Source of the DNA: Siphlonurus alternatus | Lineage: Eukaryota; Arthropoda; Insecta; Ephemeroptera; Siphlonuridae | Length of the DNA stretch: 64,000 nucleotides | Direction: 5' to 3' | NCBI GenBank assembly: GCA_949825025.1 | Contig: OX463784.1 | Span: 3,502,885 to 3,566,884 of the forward strand | Shown here: positions 36,501-48,500 of the stretch, piece by piece | Position numbering within the stretch: position 1 is the first letter of the stretch | Layout of the letters: every line of letters begins with the position of its first letter | The notes under the pieces: model-generated | The model's input: the letters and a program-made list of their open reading frames with translations, nothing else | What the model was told of the DNA's origin: nothing | The model's database searches: none | Translations under genes and position numbers: made by a program

Positions 36501-39500
36501 AGTGATAACTGCTGGAAATACGTGCGTCTGGCGAGGATTACTGTATATGTTTAACATTGTATATATAAATGCTCTGTCAGCAGCCACAGCATAATTTTAC
36601 AGAAATGACAACACCATAATTAGTTGTCAAATACTTTCGGACTAATATAAAAAAATATTTCAACTTCGTAAGTGATTTCTTTCCTAAAAATTTGATAATT
36701 TTTGTGATTCTCCTCATGCTATATAGGTATTGCCGTATCCTCGATGCAAAGAGCAAAATTTTTAGACGTCAGCGCCATCTCTTGGTCCTTTATGTCCTCT
36801 ATAGGTTTCGACTTTGTGGTATCAACCCTCTCAAGTACCAAGTGTCTGATACTACCCCCGTGTTACCGCCCCTCTCCCCCATACAGTAAATTAACCCCTT
36901 GTTCCGTTGTTCCAGGTGGATTCTCTACGTTCCGAGCCCGATTCCCGGAGTGGTGCGAGAGCGACTGTGCTGACGCCGCGGCCCCGCTGATGGGTCTTCG
37001 CTCGCTACGAATCTCGTCTGGCTGCAGCTCGTCCAGTAGCTCGGGCGGAGGGTCGAGTGACGTGGAGGATGCTGAGAGATGTGACTCGTCACTCGGACTC
37101 GACGAGGATCGGGAGTTTCCAGTCGAAATCGTCCCGTTCCTCTTCCTGGGAAATGCGGCCAATAGTGAAGATAGTGAGGCACTGCAGCGGCATCACATCC
37201 AGGTTAGTTTGTCGGGGTACTTGGAGGAACACCACGGGACCTCAGTGTATTATAGCTGGAAATTTTATAAAAAAATATGCACTAAAATCTGCCTTTCATA
37301 AAAATTTCAGATTTTTTGTGAATTGCTAAGGCTTACATGTTAATCAAAGGGACCTACATCGAGCAGCTGATCGGCGTTATCTCTACCTTTACAACAATGA
37401 AAAGTCTTCAGGTTATATCGATGCAATTTATGTCACTTAATTAATAGCTTATTGCATAGACTCAAAAATTTCAGAAATTTTCCATGTTTATACATGTCCA
37501 GTCTACACCAAATTAGGGTTATCCATTAGCATTATAGTCACATCAACGTCGCTTGGACAAAATTTCACGACGTGTGCTAAAATCTGTGTCGTCATTGTTA
37601 AAGAAATGTTAATTAAGTTTGTTAATTGTGCCGCCTCCCTGTTCCGGCGTCTTATCCCCCCGACAGTTCCGGTTCAACCCCCGCCTTCCTGCAGGAAGTC
37701 TCAGACGTGAGCGTTTTATCAATGAATTCACACTGCTCATAGCTTAGTCTCCACTTGTCGTTGGTGTGACGTCACGCGACACTCCCATTTTTTTTTCTAT
37801 TCTTAACTAATGGACAACCTACTGTATGAAAAAAATTTATTGCACAAATTAATAGAGGGTACCAAATTATGCTACTCTGATTTTTTTCAAAATTTTTTGA
37901 TACCTGCAACTATTTTTAAATATAAATAACTATTGAAAGTTCTGTAAGTTCAGTTGGCACCCCTGAATCCTTAATAAAAAGGATAGGGCCTAGACGCCTA
38001 TTGACGCCTCCAGGGGACGTGCCCGCATTTTCTGTAAATATAATTTAAAATTAGTTCCGGGACCCAATAAATTCTGACAAAATCAGAGTAGCGTAATTTG
38101 ACACCCTCTATTCATTTCTGCAATAACAATTTTCATTTCGGGTGTCCATTGCTTGGAAAGAGAATTCCACCGGCTTTGGACATCACTTTGGTCCATTGAT
38201 AAAAAGTAGAGGTGCACGTTTTGTCTGAGGTTTTCCACGGTTTCCTCAGTCTCACCTCAGCGAATGCTGGGACGCGTAACAGGCCGTGGCCACCATCCTT
38301 ATCCTTTCCCATTACCCCGCCGCGAGCTCCAAGCTATTAGGGATGTATCCTTGTAAAAAAATAATCACGTAGACTTGGCTGGAAAGAAAATTGCACTGTC
38401 GATCGTTTCTTCGTGAACAACAATCTGTTCCACGTGTCTGTCGTACCGCCACACGTGCGCCTGTCAATGGGAGGAGGCTATCATTCATGCCACGATCAAT
38501 ACCGGGAGGTGCGCGCGCACCATCAACAACCTTTAATTACACAGGGGGAGCGCAGTTTGTGTCTAATGGGGAGCACTTTATTGCTAAAAGGATTTCGTGT
38601 TATGTACATATAAACCCTGGCAGATATTCTGAAATTTTTTTCAGAGACAGATTTTAGTAACTAAAAACCACAGAAAAAATTTCAAAACAATTATTCGAGA
38701 CGATTTTTTTTAAACAATTTTCAGCATAGGGCTTTCTCATGGAGCATGGATAGTCAAATTAAAAACTTAATTAAAAAAAAAATCGGCTCGAATAATTGTC
38801 TTGATTTTTTTGTGTGGCTGTTTGGTACTGAAATCTTAAATCTGTCTCAGTAAAATTTAAAATGTGAACTTGCGAAGGTTCACATGTTAATCAAATAGGA
38901 CTACGTCGATCAGCTGATCCGTGTTACCTTACCCTTAAACAGTTCTTGTTGCAGTGATATTTTGTGTAAATTAGCATGACGATGGATATTGTCACATAAA
39001 AAGCGACTAGTGTAAATAATTATATATTTTTATTCGCAATAGTATAATTCGACAGCGACGCAATATGAATTTACGCTTCACTTTCAAATCTCCATCTTTG
39101 TTGCTAAATTTGCTTCCTAGTAGAAACGTGACGCATTCCTTGAGGCAATTCATATTCTCGCAACATCATGCTCGCGTAAATCCACCAGAAAATGAACCAT
39201 TTTCATCTATATATAATGTTTTCAGAACATATTAAATGCGTAATAGGTAGAGCTTTTTTTTTTCTCTCCAAATATTACAATATTCATCGTATCCTTTACA
39301 GTAGTTTGTACTATATGAAGTATTACTTCGGTAGATTTCTTGTTCAATGGCCAGTTGACATCCTCTATCATTTGCTGACCATTCTGACTGAGGTTTCCAT
39401 GGTTTCTTCAGTCACAACCAGGCAAATGCTGGGATGGATTGGGTCATGGTTGTTCCTATATTGAGGATTAAGGGACTAAAAACCTAATCAATAAGCTAGG

Positions 39501-42500
39501 TAGCGCAATTAAATGGAGAGTTAAAATTCATTTTTTTATAATTCAGAAGTCCTACAAAGTTCAGTTGCAAAAAAAAAATATATATATATAATAATATATA
39601 TAATAATAATAATTTATTCTTTTCGTTACCGTTACTGCGTTGGTTCAATTCTCGACTTCTGATACCCTTATTGATAATGGCTGTAATGCAATTATGTTAA
39701 AAACAAAATGAACACACAGTGTACATGTTTGAACGTATCTCGTCTCGTTACAGTACATGTTTGAAAGTGTCCGATCTGATTACAGTACATCCTGAACGTG
39801 ACTCCGGACCTGCCGAACGTGTTCGAGGACTCCGGAGAGATCCGCTACATGCAGATTCCCATCGCGGACCACTGGAGCCAAAACCTCGCCTGCTTCTTCC
39901 CCAAGGCCATCGAGTTCATTGGTGAGTCCACTTGACACCTGAGGGGTGGGGCAATGTTAATTGTGGGGTGCCAGGTAGCCATCGAGTTCATTGGTGAGTC
40001 CACTTTAGACCTGGGGGGTGGGGCAATGTTCATTGTGGGGTGCCATCGAGTTCATTGTCGAGTCCACTTGACACCTGGGGGGAAGGTAACAATGTTGATT
40101 GTGCTAGGGTGCCAGGTAGCCATCGAGTTCTTTGGCGAGTCCATTTGAGACCTGGGGAGGAGGGGGGAAGGGAAGGGTCCAAAAATTTTAATCGTGTGGT
40201 GCCAGATATACTTGTGCATTATTTCATTAAATTTGAGAAGCTGAAAAGTGCTAAAGGTTCCATTGCGTGGCTCCCAATTTCCCCATTCCACAACCATGGA
40301 CCTGCGTTTGCGTCCTATTTCGAGTTTTTAATCACACAACTAGAAATGTGCTACACAACACACGAAGTAGTTTTGGTAAATAACAAAAATAAAAAATAAA
40401 AAAAAATCAATCTTCAAATTTACATACATAAATGTTCCTTTCATTATATACAGTTATTACGTATAATATATTATGTAAACAAATGCATTTCTCAATTGAA
40501 TACGCGTTTTTCCGCTACCAATAATGATACTAATAATAATGTTTTACTTAAATATATTTTGGTGTAAAGATGACGTAATTTCCACGTATATCTCTGAAAT
40601 CGTCAAACAAATTGAACTGCATATTTATGTTCCTAAAATAGTGACATTTTCTAAATACGTTCTCAGTATTAGGGGGAAATGAGGTTTCTAAAAATAATAA
40701 ATGTATTGGAATTGTAGCCCTATAAGTATCGCACTAATATAAGTTCAGAAGTTATATCAGAGAATTATAGACATACCTATATGGTATCCGGCATTTTCGG
40801 TGTAAGGAATGTTCGGTGTAAGCGTTCGGTGTACGGAACTTTCGGTGTAAAGAGATCTTGGTGAAAGGAAGATTCGGTGCAAGGAATTTTCGGTGTAAGG
40901 AATTTTCGGTGTAAGGAAAATTTGGTGCAACGTTAATAAAACTGTTAAATATAAAAAAATGTAATTGTTCTTCAATTTATTAATCCTTTTTTCTATTTGA
41001 GGTCAGAATTAGAAGAATTTATGTTATATATATCAAAAGTCAGTACATGTTGTCAATATACAAGTCCTATGAATCACGCAATATTATCATTATTTTCAAC
41101 GAAACATTGTACGGTATATATACAATGCAAAATGTGCCATGTTCTCTCCATGGAGGACGGAAAGCTGTTCACAAGAATTTTACTTACGCGAAAGAAAGGA
41201 TTTATAAAGGCACGGTAAGATATCTATTAGAAAAAGAAACACGATATTAAATTAAAGGCTAAATAATTTTGAATCACATTACTGCACGCAGCCGGTAAAA
41301 TTGCTCTGGTGATGTCATGGACTTAAATTTTGAAATGTATGGTCACTTTATGATAATTAAGGTAGAGATAACACGCCCAATGTTAATAAAAATCCCATTC
41401 ATGAAAATTACGAAAAAAAATTAAAATGTTCTCCTTTACATACCTTATCAGTAGGTAAAATATCAGGTATACAAAAACGAGCTAGTTTTCGAGTCATTAA
41501 TTTTTAAATTTGACCAATTTAACATGGAGAAATGAAACTTCCATGTTATATTAGTTAACTTTAAAAATTCATAACTAAAAAACTAGCTCGAATTTGTATA
41601 CCTGATATTTTACTGATAAGGTATGTGAAGGGGAACATTTTAAATTTTTTTCATAATTTTCATGAATGGGATTTTTATTAACATTGGGCGTGTTATCTCT
41701 ACCTTAAAACACACACAAAAAAAGTATAAATAATTTTAAGATGAAATCGACGATGTTGTGTTAAGTTTGAAAGATTTTGATCCCATATAATCACTTTAAA
41801 AAATTAAAAAATAATAATGAATAAATGATTGTACAATTGAAGTAATATAATTAAACAAAACATATCACATTGAAAGTACAGAGTCATTACCATAGCATAC
41901 GCAGATTATACCACACTGGAAGGGACAAAATATATTGTCAATAATGTTTTCAGACCTGTTAAGGCGGATTCAGATGGCGACAACGGCGATGCAACGCGAT
42001 TTTGACGTAAAAGCTGGAAAATCATGTGCGGTGGCGAATTCGCCGGGAATCGCGTTAATTACGATATGCTCTTCTTCTTTTAATCGCCAAATATGGCCGC
42101 CAAGGGATGTTACAGCAGGTTCGCATTATTCGCGTCGCGTCGCATGATAAAAATCGCCATCTGAATTCACCTTATTCCTTACTCCTCATGGAACCCCATC
42201 TGTCCATGCAGGAACATGACTCACATCCTAATATTCCTATTTAAATCCTTCATAATAAGGTCAATCCAAACTACCCTAACATACAAGACTATCGCCAGCT
42301 AGCCTGTCTTCTTCTCACATGGCAGTGTGAACCTGGCCCTTTATCTTTACTTCGCAAACGGGGTTTTTACTAGGTGCATCCTTCTTTCGTGCCTAGGTTT
42401 TTGTCCCCACTGCTCTATAATCAAGTCTAATCAGGTTTTTATTTCATATACATCTTCGTCCTATATTGGCTTCGGCTAGAAAAGGACCCTAATTACCCGA

Positions 42501-45500
42501 ATCAATGTAAACTCTATCTAGCTCGGAGACACGATTTGTAAAAGGGCGCGTGTCACGGAGTGCTGCGAGTTTGGGTGCAGCTCTCACTTTCTTTCTTCTT
42601 CTCTCTCACCTTTACTGTGAAAAGATTTCACACATATATATGTGTCGTTGGGGGTTTAAAAAGTGTCACGTTGTTTACATCGTATATCGGCAACGATATG
42701 TATTATAATTGTGTATTATTGAAGGTCAATCGATGTTGCTTCTCTCGCATACCTTTTTGATGCCAAACGTCTTTAACACGTCACCCATAATACCTGTAAA
42801 AACTTTTTAAGGATGAATCTCAGTAGATTGATATCTCGCAATCGTACCGCCTGAATGCAACAAGACTTGCAGGGGACTTAGAACTCACCATCAATAGGTG
42901 ACATACAAATTTTGAAGCGAATCTGTCTTATCAGTTTTGTGAAAACTGCATGAAGAAGAAGTTTAACATTGGCCTTGTGGATGAAAACCGGAAATGGAGC
43001 TGTTGTAAGAAAACTGCAAGACTGCATTTGCTCAAACCATAAGCGAATAAGTTTTATAACATTCTCGATTTTTTAAAATTTATTTCATTCAATTCGTTTG
43101 CAGGGAAATATTCTTTGACTCCAGCAGTAACTGAGATTAATCGTTAAGATTGTGTCCCCTGTTCTGATTTTTCCCCCCACACTACGTACGAAGTTATTAA
43201 TAAATATAACCGGAAGATACGGTTACTAAAGTCGTAAGTAAGTCGTTGATAAGAAACGTTATCAGTTTGTTTATATAGTCGAGACTGGCGTGCGAAATGT
43301 CTTATCTCTGGACCTTTTCTGATAACTTACATCAAGATTACAGCAAGGGCGTGGCTGGGAAAGACGGTCAGCGTGTCGTACGAGCGTTGTCAAGTATAAA
43401 TAATAATAAAGAGGACCGCATATCGTCCCTTGTCCGCAATAGAGGACATAAAGAACCAAGAGATGGCGCTGACGTCTGAAAATTTTGCCCGTTGCATCGA
43501 GGATGACCTATAGCATGGGAAGAATCACAAAAATTATCAAATTTTTAGGAAAGCAATCCTCGCCAGACGCACGTAGTTCCAGCAGTTACCACTAGGTTCG
43601 CACTAACTTTATGACGCCAATAATGATCTATCTGCTACTACGATTAGAAAGAGATAGGACGAGCAAGGCGTGCATTTTTTATAAATAAGAGAAGAGCTGA
43701 GTGATAAAAGACTGCAAAGGAAGAGTAGAAATTTGTACCGTCTATTACATTGCTATTTTGTTGCCTGCTTATTACTAGAACATTATTTCAGGTGAGAACA
43801 ATTATGAGCTGTAAATCAGTATAACATAAAGCTCATTGTTGCGCTCACCTAAAATAGCAGATATCCATAGACATCCATACTATGTCTATATGCACACATC
43901 GCATTATACAACATAACTAATATGGCTATAATATGTAGGTCCTCTATCCAAATGACTCCAAATACGCAATTACAATTAACAAATTTAATATAATTATGCT
44001 GCAGTTATGTATTTTATCATAATTTTATTTTATGTGCTCTTCTATCTGCATGCACATGAAATCTGGTATTAAAATGATTTCTGAATAACCGTTATATTAT
44101 ATAATGTTATAAAATACATAACTGCAGCGTATTTGTAATAAATTTGTTAATTATAATCGCGTATTTAGAGTCATTTGGATAGAGGACCTACAAATATGAA
44201 TTTTCAATGTTTTTAAGATTCTCTTTTTACATTATAAGCGCCTAAAAATATTCCTGCGAAACGCTGTGATGTCATGGTCGTTGTAATTTTTTTTTTTTTT
44301 TTTTTGCATGTTAAATATTTGTATGACTGTGATGTCATAGCGTTTTGCAGCATGATTTTAAGGATGTTAGAGGGTTAAATAAAGTGAAAAAAATTGATAT
44401 AATACCTAACTTAAGGTAGAGATAACGCCGAACAGCTGTTTGACATTAGCTTCTTTGATTAACATGTAAACCTTAGCAAATTCACAAAAATTCTGAATTT
44501 ATTTTGAGAAGCAGATCTTAGCCCCTAAAAGACATGGAAAAAGTTTCAAAACAATTTAACGAGCACATTTTTTTTAATTGTTTTTTTATATAGTTTGTCT
44601 CTCCATGGGAAAGCCCTATGCTGAAAATTAAATAAATTAATTAAAAAAAATCGCCTCGTTAAATTGTTTTGAATTTTTTTTATGGCTTTTAGGCACTAAA
44701 ATCTGCCTCAAAAAAATTTCAGATTTTTTGTGAATTTGCTAAGGTTTACATGTTAATAAAAGGGACCTACGTCGAACAGCTGACCGGCGTTATCTCTACC
44801 TTAAGGCCCTCTATACAATTCTGCATCATAAAAAAAACTGCAGGTTGTCCTTTAAAAAAATTAAATATATTATAAACTGCATTGCCAAAAAATATATCGT
44901 CCCATGTCCACAATATTGAGCTATCTGCTATATCACATTTTTTTTTGCGTAATTTAAGTTAACTGACAATGTTTTTAAATTTCAAGTCCTCTAACTGTCA
45001 TCATGCAATGTTCGAGCCCTATCAGATTTATTACACTGTGCAGCTCTCGAAAGACAAATTTGCAAAGTTTGGTATAAATTGCTCGAATTTCCACCAAAAT
45101 TAAATTTCACCCCGTCCTCATAGACTGCGACAACGCTCACAAACAGAGAGCAGGGTAAAGTTCAATCCGTCCATAGGTGTAGCCTAAATAATTTAACGAA
45201 TGGAATTGCGACGCCCTAAGCGAAGGAAGGACGCACGCCCGACCAACGTATTTCTTCGTCAAGGAAACAAAGTGTAGGAAATACTCAATAAATTGTTACT
45301 CCAACGTACATAAGGTTCAAAATACCATCTCTTAACACGTAATATCGACCTTATGTCTCAGTGCGTGGGTGTCAGAGCTATTGATCGGCTACCTGCTTCT
45401 GAATGAACGCCCTCGCAACATCAGTAGTTGACAAAGCGGCCGCGTGGCGCCACCTCCGTGTGGAAAAGTACTTTCACTGCGTTCATACAGAGTACTTTGC

Positions 45501-48500
45501 GGACAGCTTAATGAAGTACATTCAAGGAAGTATTTCTTTTATCATTAATGAACCTTTTTTTACGTCGTTATTTTGTATTTCATTCGTGAAAAAATAATAA
45601 AAAGTTATAAAAATGTTACTTAGAGGAACTCAGGGGTGGACCAGCGCGAATCTCTGGGAGAGAGGGGGGGGGTATCCTGCAATGTTAAATTTTAGAGTGG
45701 GTGGGGGTGGTATCTTCTTCAATGTATTTTAGGGCCTTTAGGGGGGTGGGGGGCTCCCTTGGATCGCGCTGCATGTACGCGCGCACTTTATATTACATTC
45801 TGCAGGTATACACTCGTCGCCTCGGAAAATTTCCACTTGCAGCCTTGTTAATCACCATGATAACACAGGGCATGATGATTAACAAGGCTGCTAGAAGTAA
45901 ATTTTCCAAGGTGACAACTGTACATTTATATAATCATACAGAGCGGTAGGAGACGGCTCTCAACCAAAGATATTGAAATTTTGGCTGTATAATATCCTGA
46001 ATTCCTTAAAATGATAAAAAAAATAAACATGGCCCTTTTGAAAAACAATTTAATAAACGGTACTATCATAACTTTTTATATATAAATAAGCTTGTGTTCA
46101 TTATAATATTTATAATGCATTTAAAAAAAAATGAATTTGTTATATTTTTTCTTGTCTTAACAATAATGAGTAATGAGTGTCTTATTGTCAACTCTTCCCA
46201 TCTTGTTTCAATTAATTTGAAAATTATTTAAAGAACATCAATTACTTCATCCAACTCTTTCAGACCATTCTGTGTTTAGGTTTCCAGGTTCCTTCAGTCT
46301 CCACTTGTCTAATTATATTATATGCTATTATTTAATCGGACCATCCTAAGTAAGGTTTCCAAGGTTCCCTAGTCTCAACTAGTAAAATGCTACATTGCTA
46401 TAATATATCCTACATCTGACCATCCTAAATAAGGTTTCCAGGTTCCTTCAGTCTCCACTATAATCTAATTATATAGTAAGGTTTCCAGGTTTCCTTTAGT
46501 CTCAACTAGTAAAATGCTACATTGCTATAATATATCCTACATCTGACCATCCTGAATAAGGTTTTCATGTTTCCTTCAGTCTAAAACTGGTCATATCGAT
46601 ATAAGTCATATAGGATATTATAAGTCATGGGTCCCTAGTTTGGAAGGTAAAGCGATTGAGGCTCTAAATGTCCTTGTTGCCTATGGGACTCGGAGGTTTT
46701 TCAACATTGTTTTTCAAGGCGAATTTTTATATTTCGCCAATAATTAGTAATAATTTAAACTTTTTTTGAGCAACAAAAAGAAAATAATTAAAAATACATT
46801 TTATTTATACATAATATTTGATATAAGAATGCTTATATAATGAGTGATTAAAAAAAAATGGGCCTCATGCACTAAACATTCATCAGCATTTTAATGTATC
46901 AGCATTAATCTGATGGACAATTAGAAAAAAGAATTGCCGATAGCGAGATCATCTGTTGAGATAATCTCTGGACCAAAGTCTTCTATTCTCAATGTATGTA
47001 AACAAATCGTTGTAAACAACATTTAATCGCAGATTTTATCATTGTACATACCATGGGACAATGTTAGGGCCTGATTTAGCTAGCCAGAGCACAGAACGTA
47101 ATAGTATATTGTTGGTGCTAATAGACACTTGCAATTAACCTCAGTTGAATGATACTTGCAGGGAACTTAAAACTCACCATCAATAGGTGGAACAAATATT
47201 TTGAAGAGGAACCGTCTTATTAGTGACGGGAAGACGAAAATGAAGCTGTTGTGATTTAATTTACTAAAAACCATATATAGAACATTCTCGAATTTTGAAA
47301 ATTTCTTTCTTTTGATTTTCCTTCTAACAGAAATATTCGGAGAATCCGAAGTAACTGAGATTTATAAGGGTAAGGTAACACGGATCAGCTGACCCAATGC
47401 TAAAAAATACCACACATGAAAATTAGAAAAAAAAAAATGAAAATGTTCTCCTCTACATTCCATATCAGGTACACAAATTTGAGCTAGTTTTTGAGTTATG
47501 AATTTTTAAAGTTGACTAATTTAACATGGAAGTTCGAGTTTTCCATCTTTAAAAATGCATAACTCAAAAAGTAGCTTGAATTTGTGCACCTGATATTTTA
47601 CCTGATAGGGGATGTAGAGAAGAACTTTATATATTTTAAATTTTTTTCATAATTTTCATGTGTGGAATTATTTTAACATTGGGTCAGCTGATCCGTGTTA
47701 CCTTACCTTTATCAAAAGAAAAATCCATTCCCCAGACAAGACATTATTTTTCAATAATTTGTTTATAGACAACGAGCAGAAGACTTTGATCTATAAGCAT
47801 TGACATATAAGAATCTTCTTCAATCGGTACTCGCAAACAAACAAACAACTAGCTTTTTAACTTTGGTCCACGAAGTGTGATCGACCCTAGATCTAAATAG
47901 TGGGTCGTCAATCATGTATTAACTTTTGTGTGGGCGCGTGTTGACGCCAAGGCCGTGTGGTCTATTGATTGTGAGATAAAGTCACGCCCACACGACCGAC
48001 GACTGTTGAGTCTGCGCGTCTCGCGAGCGCCCACGCAAAATAATGGGCGATATCTAGTCGATACTTGGGGACAGGCGATATCGGGGCTACTGCATGGGGA
48101 AAATCGCGTGGGAATGTGAGCTTATTGGTATAACGTGATACGTATAATATACAAGGTTGATTTAAATACATCAATTTGAAATCTATAAATATGAGTAAAA
48201 ATATGAGTTTGGTGCGAACCAGAACGAGCATTTGTTGTGATATAAAGGTTACATTCACTGTTTTAAGGGATGGAAAAATACTATTATAGAATCTTGGGTT
48301 GGGGGGGAGTGCTAGAAGCACTTTTGCCCACTTTATCCTATCATAAATAAATTTTGTTCTGCATGCGCTAGATAATTAAAGTACGATTGCGAAGTATGAT
48401 ACTAATTAAACATCTGATTGATTGATTGGATATTTTGGGACAATTGACACATTAATTACAGATCTGCATCTTTTGAGATGCGTAAGCGTTATTATTTTCA

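Noticed and set aside
36744..36915. Upstream extension of exon 2 (a frame open from 36744)
   Set aside because: Positions up to 36800 belong to repeat R4, and a proper TTCCAG acceptor at 36915 joins in frame with exon 1.
45403..45597. Possible small gene (64 codons)
   Set aside because: No recognisable similarity, no splice or start context, and an ordinary length for chance in this DNA.
47928..48321. Overlapping frames on both strands at 47928-48321
   Set aside because: No known motifs, no splice signals, and composition typical of intron sequence.
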